Shown here in pieces: positions 17,748 to 25,519 of a DNA stretch of 64,000 nt. Numbering within the stretch: the stretch's first letter is position 1; every line of letters begins with the position of its first letter. The translations under genes were made by a program, and so were the position numbers. The DNA is taken from contig NZ_QFBC01000015.1 of NCBI RefSeq assembly GCF_003122325.1, forward strand, positions 1-64,000. The letters run 5' to 3'. This stretch comes from Rhizobium album. Its GTDB lineage: Bacteria > Pseudomonadota > Alphaproteobacteria > Rhizobiales > Rhizobiaceae. Below the pieces are notes generated by a model. It searched no databases. It worked only from the letters and a program-made list of their open reading frames with translations, and was not told the DNA's origin.

Positions 17748-19067
17748 ATGTCAGACGTTTCCTTTCACGACTATGCGACCCTTTCCGCCGAAGGCAAGGC
17801 CGACCTGCTGAAGCGCTCGGAGACCGACCTTTCGGGCTTCCTCGACAAGGTGAAGCCGATCATCGAGGCGGTGAAGACGGAAGGCGATGCAGCACTTGTG
17901 CGTTTCGCCCGCGATTTCGACAAGGCGAACGTCACCATCGACAATCTCAAGGCGACCGAGCAGGAATTCGATGCTGCCTTTGATGCGGTGGAGAAGGATG
18001 TCGTCGAGGCGATCCAGTTCGGCATCGACAATATCCGCCACTTCCACGAGGAGCAGAAGCCGGAAGCCATGTGGATGAAGGAAATGCGGCCGGGCGCCTT
18101 TGCCGGCGACCGCTACACGCCGATCCAGTCGGTGGCGCTCTACATCCCGCGCGGCAAGGGCGCCTTTCCCTCGGTGACGATGATGACCGCCGTGCCGGCC
18201 GTCGTCGCCGGCGTGCCGGATCTCGCCATCGTCACCCCGCCGACCGCCGATGGCTCCGTCGATGCTGCGACGCTGGTGGCTGCCCGCCTTGCCGGCGTCG
18301 AGACGGTGTACAAATGCGGTGGCGCGCAGGCCGTCGCCGCTGTCGCCTACGGCACGGAAACGGTGAAGCCGGCGCTGAAGATCGTCGGTCCCGGTTCGCC
18401 CTGGGTGGTGGCCGCCAAGCGGCTGCTCTCCGGCGTCATCGATCCCGGTCTGCCCGCCGGCCCCTCCGAAGCGGTGATCTTCGCCGACGATACCGTGCAT
18501 GGCGGCCTTGCCGCGCTCGACCTGCTGATCGAGGCCGAGCACGGGCCGGATTCCTCCGCCTACCTCATCACCCACAGCCGCCGCGTTGCCGATGAAGCCT
18601 TGAAGGCCCTGCCGGAACACTGGTCGCGCATGACCGAGCAGCGTGTCGCGTTCTCTCGTGCGGTGCTGACCGGCAAGTATGGCGGCATCATCCTCACCTC
18701 CAGCCTTCAGGAGAGCTACGACGTCGTCAACGCCTATGCGCCCGAACATCTGGAAATCCTCTCCACCGATCCTTTCGCGCATCTGAGCCACATCACCGAG
18801 GCGGCGGAAATCCTCATGGGGCCGCATACGCCTGTCTCCATCGGAAATTTCGGCCTCGGCCCGAATGCCGTGCTGCCGACCAGCCGCAATGCCCGCACCT
18901 GGGGCCCGCTGTCGGTGCACGATTTCGTCAAGCGTTCCTCGATCGGATACGTGACGAAATCCGCCTATCCGGATTTCGCCAGGCACGCCCGGACGCTTGC
19001 CCGCTACGAAGGGTTTTCGTCGCACGAATGGGCAGTCTCGGAAATCCGCGACGGCTATACGAACTGA
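17748..19067 (+). CDS. Histidinol-dehydrogenase-family enzyme, probably catabolic (HisD/HpsN-like)
   Basis: NAD-dependent zinc dehydrogenase fold, 439 residues, oxidising a primary alcohol to a carboxylate in known members. Catalytic Glu333-His334 (APEHLEI), His265 and His426 align with HisD active-site positions. Two zinc-ligand positions differ from E. coli HisD as I recall it: Glu262 stands for Gln259, and Asn367 (IGNFGLG) for Asp360. The substrate-contacting His367 of HisD is Ala373 here (GPNAVLP). It lies in a transport/dehydrogenase operon and not with his genes, so a degradative role is likely. HpsN (dihydroxypropanesulfonate dehydrogenase) is one such paralogue; a histidinol-degrading enzyme next to hutH is the other reading. 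Confidence 0.88.
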   Translation: MSDVSFHDYATLSAEGKADLLKRSETDLSGFLDKVKPIIEAVKTEGDAALVRFARDFDKANVTIDNLKATEQEFDAAFDAVEKDVVEAIQFGIDNIRHFHEEQKPEAMWMKEMRPGAFAGDRYTPIQSVALYIPRGKGAFPSVTMMTAVPAVVAGVPDLAIVTPPTADGSVDAATLVAARLAGVETVYKCGGAQAVAAVAYGTETVKPALKIVGPGSPWVVAAKRLLSGVIDPGLPAGPSEAVIFADDTVHGGLAALDLLIEAEHGPDSSAYLITHSRRVADEALKALPEHWSRMTEQRVAFSRAVLTGKYGGIILTSSLQESYDVVNAYAPEHLEILSTDPFAHLSHITEAAEILMGPHTPVSIGNFGLGPNAVLPTSRNARTWGPLSVHDFVKRSSIGYVTKSAYPDFARHARTLARYEGFSSHEWAVSEIRDGYTN

Positions 19068-19081
19068 GGGAAGGACGGGCG

Positions 19082-20089
19082 ATGAAGGCGGTCCGGCTTT
19101 ACGCGGCAGGCGATCTGAGGGTCGAGGATATCGAGGCGCCCGGCGCTCCGCGCGAAGGCATGGTGCGGCTCACGGTGACTGCGGCGGGCATCTGCGGTTC
19201 GGACCTGCACAATTTCCGCACCGGCCAGTGGATCTCCCGCTCTCCCTCCGTTGCCGGACATGAATTCGCCGGTGTGATCGATGCGGTCGGCGCAGGCGTG
19301 GCCGGCCTTTCGGCCGGCGACGCCGTGGTCGCCGACAGCCGCTACTGGTGCGGCACCTGTCCGGCCTGCCGCGATGGCCGCCGTAATGTCTGCGCCACGC
19401 TCGGTTTTGTCGGCGAGGTCTGCGACGGCGGGTTTGCCGAAGCGGTGGAACTGCCGGCAAGGCTGGTGGTGCGCTGTGACGCCGCCATGGACCCGACCGT
19501 GGCGGCTATGGGTGAACCGCTGTCCGTTGCCCTGCACGCCATCCGAAGGCTGCGGCCGGAAAAGGGGCGGCCGGTGCTCGTCGCCGGCTGCGGGCCGATC
19601 GGCGGCCTGGTCGCCGTCCTGCTTTCGAAGCTTCACGACGGACGCCTGCTGATCGCCGATCGCAACGGCGAACGCGCCGCCCGCGTCGCGGCCGTGACCG
19701 GCGGCGCCGTGGTCGGGCTGGACAAGCCGGCGCTTGAAGCCGCACTCGGTGACACGGCGCTGCTTTACGCCATCGAGGCGACGGGCAACATCAAGGTGGT
19801 CGAGGCTCTGGCCGATCTCATCACACCCGGCGGCGCGATTGCGCTGGTCGGCATCAGCCACGGCAAGCTCGATTTCGATCCGAACCTCCTGGTCGAACGC
19901 GAGATCGCATTGATCGGCTGCCATGCCTTCGGCGACGAACTGCCCGAGGTTCTTGAGATGCTGCCGGCCCTGACGCCGGCGCTGAAGGAACTGATCGACG
20001 AGGTCATCGATCTCGATGCCGTTCCGGCAGCCTATGCCCGCCTCTTGGCGGGGCAGGCGTCGGGCCTCAAAACCATCATCCGCATGTGA
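19082..20089 (+). CDS. Zinc-dependent alcohol dehydrogenase (MDR family)
   Basis: Medium-chain NAD(P)-dependent dehydrogenase, 335 residues. The catalytic zinc set is Cys38 (GICGSDLH), His60-Glu61 (GHEF) and Glu145 (MGEPLS). A structural zinc lobe has four cysteines at 90, 93, 96 and 104. The Rossmann segment is VLVAGCGPIGGLVAV. The ATG at 19082 has GGGAAGGA upstream and is 14 bp from the preceding stop, so it is in the same operon. Likely substrates are polyols or amino alcohols; together with the SDR and HisD-like genes it resembles the hpsP position in dihydroxypropanesulfonate clusters. Substrate not determinable from sequence. Confidence 0.92.
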   Translation: MKAVRLYAAGDLRVEDIEAPGAPREGMVRLTVTAAGICGSDLHNFRTGQWISRSPSVAGHEFAGVIDAVGAGVAGLSAGDAVVADSRYWCGTCPACRDGRRNVCATLGFVGEVCDGGFAEAVELPARLVVRCDAAMDPTVAAMGEPLSVALHAIRRLRPEKGRPVLVAGCGPIGGLVAVLLSKLHDGRLLIADRNGERAARVAAVTGGAVVGLDKPALEAALGDTALLYAIEATGNIKVVEALADLITPGGAIALVGISHGKLDFDPNLLVEREIALIGCHAFGDELPEVLEMLPALTPALKELIDEVIDLDAVPAAYARLLAGQASGLKTIIRM

Positions 20090-20097
20090 GGTTTCGC

Positions 20098-20868
20098 ATG
20101 GGTCCGGCTGGCGAAGAACAAAACGCGATGGAAACACTGCCGGATACGGCCAGCCCGCTCTATGAGAAGGTCAAGGACTACGTCCTCGGCAATATCGGCA
20201 GCGGCCGGTGGCCGCGAAACCAGAAGCTGCCTTCGGAAAACGAGCTGGTGAGCGCGCTCGGCGTGTCGCGCATGACCGTGCACAGGGCGCTGCGCGAGCT
20301 GACGTCGCAGGGCCATTTGTTGCGGGTCCAGGGGGTCGGCACCTTCGTCGCGCCGCCGAAGCCGCAATCGACGCTGATCGAAGTCAACAACATCGCCAAC
20401 GAGATCCGCGCCCGCGGCAACAGCCACCGTGCCAAGGTGCTGGTGCTGGAGACCTTTGCGCCGGAACCGCAGCTTGTCGCCGCCTTCGAGTTTCCGGCAG
20501 CGCAGCCGGTGTTCCATTCCCTGCTGGTGCATTTCGAAAACGAGGTGCCGGTGCAGCTCGAAGAGCGCTTCGTCAATCCTGGTCTGGTGCCGGGTTACCT
20601 CGACCAGAATTTCGAGGCGACCACCACCTACGATTACCTGCAGCAATCGACGCCGATGACCGAGGTGGAGCACATTATCTCCGCCATCCATGCCGACGAG
20701 GAAACCGCCCGGCATCTGGCGATAGAAACGGGGGAGGCGTGCCTGCTTCTCCACCGCCGCACCTGGTCGGGGGCCAAGGTCGCCACCGTCAACCGCATCA
20801 TCTATGTCGGCAGCCGCTATTCGCTCGGCAGCCGTTACACGCCGAACGCCGCGGGAACGCATCCATGA
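20098..20868 (+). CDS. hutC: GntR-family regulator, HutC subfamily
   Basis: DNA-binding regulator, 256 residues. The N-terminal winged helix is in LYEKVKDYVLGNI...LPSENELVSALGVSRMTVHRAL, and the wing is GVGTFVAP. The C-terminal UTRA ligand-binding domain carries LLHRRTWSG and the VNRIIYVGSRYSLGSRY end typical of HutC (histidine-utilisation repressor, which responds to urocanate). The ATG at 20098 has GAGG seven bases upstream; a second ATG at 20128 is possible. It is 8 bp after the dehydrogenase gene and overlaps the next gene by 4 nt. Candidate targets are the sites at 12269, 12356 and 13284. The gene name is by family likeness; the inducer is not established. Confidence 0.85.
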   Translation: MGPAGEEQNAMETLPDTASPLYEKVKDYVLGNIGSGRWPRNQKLPSENELVSALGVSRMTVHRALRELTSQGHLLRVQGVGTFVAPPKPQSTLIEVNNIANEIRARGNSHRAKVLVLETFAPEPQLVAAFEFPAAQPVFHSLLVHFENEVPVQLEERFVNPGLVPGYLDQNFEATTTYDYLQQSTPMTEVEHIISAIHADEETARHLAIETGEACLLLHRRTWSGAKVATVNRIIYVGSRYSLGSRYTPNAAGTHP

Positions 20869-22151
20869 CCGAAAGCCGCACTGCCGAAATCCGCCGTTTT
20901 GCCCGCTCCGACGAGGAACGCGGTCACGCCCTTCTGGCCGATCTCCTGCGCGATCTCTTCGGGTTGACGGTCGAAAACGTCCGCTTCAACCACGATCAGT
21001 ACAGCCTGAATTCGCTGAACGGCTTCTTCGACGCCGGCGGCAAGGCGTATTTCTTCAAGTTCCACCAGGAGGAAGGCGAGGAGGAGATGAGCGGCGAATA
21101 TTACCGCGCCGATATCCTCGCCAAGGCCGGCCTGCCGGTGGACCAACCGGTGCATATGTCGGTGCAGCCGGGGGAACAGATCCTCATCTATCGTCGCCGC
21201 ACCGATCCACGCTTCTCCGACGTGCTCCGCGCCCTCGATCTCGCTCCCGATCCGTCCGGCGAGGCACTGGCCTTCGATGCCGAGCGCGGCCTTTCGGTCC
21301 GCCTGCTCGACGTGATGCGCGAGACGCTGCATCCGGTGACGCCGGAAGCGGTGGCCGAGGAGCCGATTCACCGGCTGTTCTATGAACGCCTGATCGATCC
21401 GCGCTCGCAGGCTCTTCCGGGCGGGCGCTACGAATCCTTCTACATCGGCCAGACGTTCCGTTTCCCCGGCGTAACGCTGGAATGGGGCGATTTTTCCCGC
21501 CGCCGTTTCGTCGTCAACGGCCGCCGCTACAAGCGCTCGGTCGGCGAATTGTTCGAGGCTGCGGCTGTCCGGCTGAACCCCAGGCGGCTTGCCGATGCCG
21601 GCGGCGTCACCGCACATGGCGACGCACACAATGCCAATGTCTGGTATTCGCTGCAGGATGGCAGGCCTGAGCTTTCGTTCTTCGATCCTGCCTTCGCCGG
21701 TCGTGACGTGCCGAGCCTTCTGGCTGAAGTGAAATCGACCTTTCACAACATCCTCGCCCATCCGCTGTGGCTCTACGATCCCGGCGAGGCCAGCAAGCGT
21801 TATTCAGCCGTCGCGCGGCTGGAACCGGGCCTCCTGATCGTCGATACCGACTGGGATCTGACCTCCGTCCGCCGCGGCCTGCTGAAGGTCAAGGCGGAGA
21901 TGCTGTGGCGGCCGTTCCTCGCGGAATTGAGATCGAAAGGCCTGTTGCCCGCCGACTGGCGCGAGGTCATCCGGCTGGCGCTTTTCCTGTGCCCGACCCT
22001 GGTGATGAACCTGCGCGCCGGGGCGACTTCGCATACGGAGATTTCGTCCGCCATCGGTTTTTCCGTCGCCGTCATGGTCGGTAGCGAGCCGGAGGAGGGC
22101 AAGGATCATGTGTCCGCCTTCCTCGATGCGATCGATCCGGGGAATGCCTGA
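20865..22151 (+). CDS. APH-fold phosphotransferase-like protein
   Basis: Cytoplasmic protein of 428 residues with a phosphotransferase (aminoglycoside/choline kinase) fold. It has the Brenner-type loop HGDAHNAN at 251-258, a metal-binding-like FFDPAF (Asp274), and a possible nucleotide-binding Lys near 65 (AYFFKFHQ). The catalytic Asp is in HGD. It overlaps the hutC-like stop by ATGA and ends the operon before a hairpin at 22153-22192. A small-molecule kinase acting on the transported compound or an intermediate is a reasonable inference; no specific substrate is recognisable. I do not know a named member of this subfamily. Confidence 0.7.
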   Translation: MTESRTAEIRRFARSDEERGHALLADLLRDLFGLTVENVRFNHDQYSLNSLNGFFDAGGKAYFFKFHQEEGEEEMSGEYYRADILAKAGLPVDQPVHMSVQPGEQILIYRRRTDPRFSDVLRALDLAPDPSGEALAFDAERGLSVRLLDVMRETLHPVTPEAVAEEPIHRLFYERLIDPRSQALPGGRYESFYIGQTFRFPGVTLEWGDFSRRRFVVNGRRYKRSVGELFEAAAVRLNPRRLADAGGVTAHGDAHNANVWYSLQDGRPELSFFDPAFAGRDVPSLLAEVKSTFHNILAHPLWLYDPGEASKRYSAVARLEPGLLIVDTDWDLTSVRRGLLKVKAEMLWRPFLAELRSKGLLPADWREVIRLALFLCPTLVMNLRAGATSHTEISSAIGFSVAVMVGSEPEEGKDHVSAFLDAIDPGNA

Positions 22152-22152
22152 C

Positions 22153-22192
22153 AGGCGGTTTCCGGCACTGGCCAGGGGGTAAAAAACCGCCT
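22153..22192 (+). terminator. Hairpin ending the catabolic operon
   Basis: AGGCGGTTT / AAACCGCCT arms of 9 bp two bases past the stop of the kinase-like gene, followed by TT. A TTGACA at 22198-22203 just beyond may be part of the purC promoter. Confidence 0.6.
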
Positions 22193-22277
22193 TTGCTTGA
22201 CATTGTGACAGGGTAAACTAAGGGTCGCGACGATGAAGCGCCCCTTTCTCCGGCGTCACGATCGAGGATCCACGCAC

Positions 22278-23228
22278 GTGCGAATTCTTTCCGAAGCCCA
22301 TTTCCCCGAATTGCCGAACTATTACCGCGGCAAGGTGCGCGAAAACTACGATCTGCCCGATGGCCGGCGGATCATCATCTCCACCGACCGGCTAAGCGCT
22401 TTCGATCGCATCCTCACCTCGATCCCGTACAAGGGCCAGGTGCTGACGCAGACGGCGCGCTTCTGGTTCGAGGCGACGAAGGAGATTTGCCCCAACCACG
22501 TGCTCGATTATCCGGACCCGAACGTCGTGATCGGCGAGCGGCTGGATATCCTGCCGGTGGAAGTCGTCGTGCGCGGTTATCTCGCCGGCACCACGGGCAC
22601 CTCGGTCCTGACGCTCTACAAGAAGGGCGAGCGCCAGATGTATGGCGTCACCCTGCCGGACGGCATGCGCGACAACCAGAAGCTTCCCGAGGCGATCATC
22701 ACGCCGACCAGCAAGGCTTTCGACGGCGGCCACGACGAGCCGCTGACACCGGCCGAGATCGTCGGCAAGGGCCTGCTGACGCAGGAGCAGTGGGACACGC
22801 TGTCCCGTTACGCACTGGCGCTGTTCGCCCGCGGCCAGCAGATGGCGGCGGAACGCGGCCTGATCCTCGTCGACACCAAATACGAGTTCGGCACCGACAG
22901 GCATGGTGTCATCAAGCTCGCCGACGAAATCCATACGCCGGACAGCAGCCGCTACTGGATTGCCGACAGCTACGAACAGGCTTTTGCCGCCGGCACACGC
23001 CCGGCGAGCTTCGACAAGGATTTCGTGCGGGCCTGGGTGGCCGAGCGTTGCGATCCCTACAAGGACGACATCCCGGAAATCCCGATCACCCTGATCGAGG
23101 AGACCTCGAAGGTCTATATTCGCGCCTACGAGGCGATTACCGGCCAGGCCTTCGTGCCCGACGATGGCGGCGAAACGCCGAAGGATCGCATCCGGCAGAA
23201 CCTCCGGCCCTATTTTACGCAAGGCTGA
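22278..23228 (+). CDS. purC: Phosphoribosylaminoimidazole-succinocarboxamide (SAICAR) synthase
   Basis: Purine biosynthesis: ligates aspartate to CAIR with ATP. The product has the family blocks [37 protein letters not shown], the [20 protein letters not shown] segment and [12 protein letters not shown]. At about 316 residues it is of the longer type found beside a second, shorter PurC in many rhizobia. I favour the GTG at 22278 (GAGG ten bases upstream, next residues [15 protein letters not shown]). An in-frame ATG at 22233 with AAGGG upstream would add 15 arginine-rich residues. It stands alone between two hairpins. Confidence 0.93.
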   Translation: MRILSEAHFPELPNYYRGKVRENYDLPDGRRIIISTDRLSAFDRILTSIPYKGQVLTQTARFWFEATKEICPNHVLDYPDPNVVIGERLDILPVEVVVRGYLAGTTGTSVLTLYKKGERQMYGVTLPDGMRDNQKLPEAIITPTSKAFDGGHDEPLTPAEIVGKGLLTQEQWDTLSRYALALFARGQQMAAERGLILVDTKYEFGTDRHGVIKLADEIHTPDSSRYWIADSYEQAFAAGTRPASFDKDFVRAWVAERCDPYKDDIPEIPITLIEETSKVYIRAYEAITGQAFVPDDGGETPKDRIRQNLRPYFTQG

Positions 23229-23237
23229 CGGTCGTCG

Positions 23238-23269
23238 CGGCGAATGCGGCGTCTTTTGCGCATTCGCCG
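23238..23269 (+). terminator. Hairpin after purC
   Basis: CGGCGAATGCG / CGCATTCGCCG, perfect 11-bp stem with a 10-nt loop, 10 bp past the purC stop. There is no U-run after it. The rest of the gap up to 23446 shows no gene and should hold the promoter of the TetR gene. Confidence 0.65.
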
Positions 23270-23446
23270 TACGTTCGTCCTCAAGCAATTGATTTATAAT
23301 AGCAACCGAACATGTCTTGCCGCCCCGGGAACGAAATGTCCCGGCAAATTCGAAAGGTAAACAAAGCGTTGCTTTGACAGGGCCGGGCGAGATGGGTATC
23401 ACGAAAACGTGAGGTCTGGCCTGCGGGCGACAGGGAACGGGGACGA

Positions 23447-24049
23447 ATGCGCAAACCGCGGCGGAAGGCTGAGGAGACCCGTGAGGATATCCTGTTGAAG
23501 GCGGAAGAACTGTTTCGCGCCGACGGTTTTTCGAAGGTTTCGATTGCCGATATCGCCGCAGCGCTTGGCATGTCCCCAGCCAATGTCTTCAAGCACTACC
23601 ATAGCAAGACGGCGCTCGCCGTCGCCATCACCGAGCGCCATATCAGCCGCATGTCGGCCCGCCTGGAGAGCCTGGACGACACCGTGCAGGTCTCCGAACG
23701 GCTGCTGAAAGTGGCGCAGCGGCTGATGGAAAGCCACCTGGATGATCTGCGCTGCAGCCCCTACATCTTCGAAATGGTGCTGATGACGGCCGATACGGAT
23801 TTTCCGAGCGGGCGTCTCTACAAGCAGTTGCTGGAAGAAAAATTCGAGGCGATCATCCGCGCCGGTATCGAGGCCGGCATCTATCATTGCCCGGATCCCG
23901 CACGAACGGCAAAGGCTGTCAGCGCCGCCCTCGCAAGCGTCCTGCATCCGGTTTTCCTCGTCCGCTCACGGCCGGGAGAACTGCCGGAGCGGTGCGAAGT
24001 CGTGGTCGAACTCATTAATGCTGCGCTGCAAAACCCTCTTGATAAGTGA
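23447..24049 (+). CDS. TetR/AcrR-family repressor of the adjacent RND pump
   Basis: DNA-binding regulator, 200 residues. The N-terminal helix-turn-helix is FSKVSIADIAAALGMSPANVFKHYHSKTALAVAI, in the usual TetR layout; the rest is a helical ligand-binding domain. A GGGGA-type ribosome site precedes the ATG. It lies 220 bp upstream of, and in the same direction as, a complete RND pump operon, so it likely represses it; the inverted repeat at 24044-24071 is a candidate site. Similar TetR-pump pairs are AmeR-AmeABC in Agrobacterium and SmeR-SmeAB in Sinorhizobium; which one is orthologous cannot be told here. Confidence 0.9.
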   Translation: MRKPRRKAEETREDILLKAEELFRADGFSKVSIADIAAALGMSPANVFKHYHSKTALAVAITERHISRMSARLESLDDTVQVSERLLKVAQRLMESHLDDLRCSPYIFEMVLMTADTDFPSGRLYKQLLEEKFEAIIRAGIEAGIYHCPDPARTAKAVSAALASVLHPVFLVRSRPGELPERCEVVVELINAALQNPLDK

Positions 24050-24071
24050 CGATTGCTGATATACGTCACTT
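24044..24071. promoter_or_regulatory. Inverted repeat between tetR and pump genes
   Basis: AAGTGACG-N12-CGTCACTT, perfect 8-bp arms. The left arm overlaps the tetR stop codon. It may be the operator for the TetR protein or a terminator; no U-run follows. The 24072-24269 stretch has an A-rich part near 24149-24157 and no gene. Confidence 0.45.
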
Positions 24072-24269
24072 CGGCCTGATCGACTCACCGGTCGCAAGGG
24101 CAGGTCTTCACGACGATCGAAGTGTTGCAAAGAGGGGCCGCTCGACGAAAAAAAGTGGCGACCTTGGCGTGCCGGGGAGAATTAACCTTTGTTAAAACTT
24201 CGTCAACAACGCAGATTGTCGTTTGGCCGATTGCAGGTTCGTTTTTTGAAACCGATGGATGTTATTGAT

Positions 24270-25466
24270 ATGATCCGACGCCTTGCCCTGATCGTTACAG
24301 CGCTTTCCATGGCCGGTTTTCTCGCCGCCTGCAGCGAGCAGCAAGGCGGCAAGGATGCTGGTGCCGCTGCCGGCGCCGCTCAGGTGCCCGATGTTCCCGT
24401 CAGTGTCGTGATCATGAAGAAGCAGCCGCTTCCCTTCACATCGATGCTTCCGGGGCGTGCGGTGGCGCTTCAGACCGCCGAGATTCGCCCGCAGGTCAGC
24501 GGCCTGATCACCTCGGTGGCCTTCAAGGAAGGCAGCACCGTCAAGAAGGGCGACCTGCTGTATCAGATCGAGGACCGCACCTATGCCGCCGCGCTTGCGC
24601 AGGCGCAGGCCAGCGTCGCCAAGGCCGAGGCCAGCGTGCCGACCGCCGAGATCAACGTCGCCCGCTACGAGCGACTGGTCAACAGCGGCGCGACGCAGAT
24701 CGAATTCGAAAACGCCAAGCTGACGCTTCTCCAGGCAAAGGCGGACGTCGCCTCGGCCCAGGCGGCCTTGCGCGCCGCCGAAATCAACCTGGATTATACC
24801 AAGGTTCGCGCGCCGTTCGACGGCATAACCAGCGCCACGCAAATCAATGTCGGCAACGTCGTTACTGCCAACCAGGCGAACGCCATGATGACGCTGCGCC
24901 AGATCGATCCGATCTACATCCAGCTGACCGAATCGAGCACCAACCTGTTGCGGCTGCAGAAGATGCTGGCCTCCGGCGTGCTGCAGGGCGTCGAGCAGGA
25001 CGCGGTGATCCGGCTGCTTCTGGAAGACGGCTCCGAATACGACAAGCCCGGCACGCTCGACATGTCGGAAATGGCCGTCAGCGAAACGACGGGCACCTAT
25101 ACCATCCGTGCGCTCTTCCCCAATCCGGACCAGCGTATCCTGCCTGGCATGTATGTCCGCGCCACGGTCGAGATCGGCCGCGAGGACGGTTACCTGATCC
25201 CGCAACGGGCAGCGACGCGCGATGCGCGTGGAAAACTCTCGGCGCTGTTCGTGTCGGCGGAAAATGTCGTCGAAAGCCGGACCTTCGAGGATGCCCGCAG
25301 CAGCAACAACGCCTGGCTGGTGACCGATGGCATCAAGGACGGCGACAAGCTGGTCGTCGATGGTTTCCAGAGCATCGGCCCCGGCCGCAAGGTCATTCCG
25401 ACCGAAGTGACGATCGACAAGAACGGTCTCGTGGTTGAGCCTGAGCCTGCCGCAGCGACGCAGTAG
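24270..25466 (+). CDS. RND efflux periplasmic adaptor lipoprotein (AcrA-like)
   Basis: Membrane-fusion protein joining the inner-membrane pump to the outer-membrane factor, about 398 residues. Lipoprotein signal MIRRLALIVTALSMAGFLAAC with lipobox cysteine at 21. The biotinyl-lipoyl halves are split by an Ala/Glu-rich helical hairpin at about 105-175, with VSGLITSVAFKEGSTVKKGD and LDYTKVRAPFDGITS. The beta-barrel and C-terminal domains follow. The ATG at 24270 (GGA upstream) gives a standard lipoprotein signal; an ATG at 24255 adds five residues. The transporter gene starts 53 bp downstream, so this is the first gene of the adaptor-pump-channel operon. Confidence 0.93.
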   Translation: MIRRLALIVTALSMAGFLAACSEQQGGKDAGAAAGAAQVPDVPVSVVIMKKQPLPFTSMLPGRAVALQTAEIRPQVSGLITSVAFKEGSTVKKGDLLYQIEDRTYAAALAQAQASVAKAEASVPTAEINVARYERLVNSGATQIEFENAKLTLLQAKADVASAQAALRAAEINLDYTKVRAPFDGITSATQINVGNVVTANQANAMMTLRQIDPIYIQLTESSTNLLRLQKMLASGVLQGVEQDAVIRLLLEDGSEYDKPGTLDMSEMAVSETTGTYTIRALFPNPDQRILPGMYVRATVEIGREDGYLIPQRAATRDARGKLSALFVSAENVVESRTFEDARSSNNAWLVTDGIKDGDKLVVDGFQSIGPGRKVIPTEVTIDKNGLVVEPEPAAATQ

Positions 25467-25519
25467 ACAGACGTGCCCGTTTCTCCTTTTCCGATTATCT
25501 AGGACGCCAGGACAATCGC

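Noticed and set aside
22198-22231. Full sigma-70 promoter for purC (TTGACA found)
   Set aside because: TTGACA is present but no acceptable -10 box lies 16-18 bases downstream, so only a tentative -35 can be noted.
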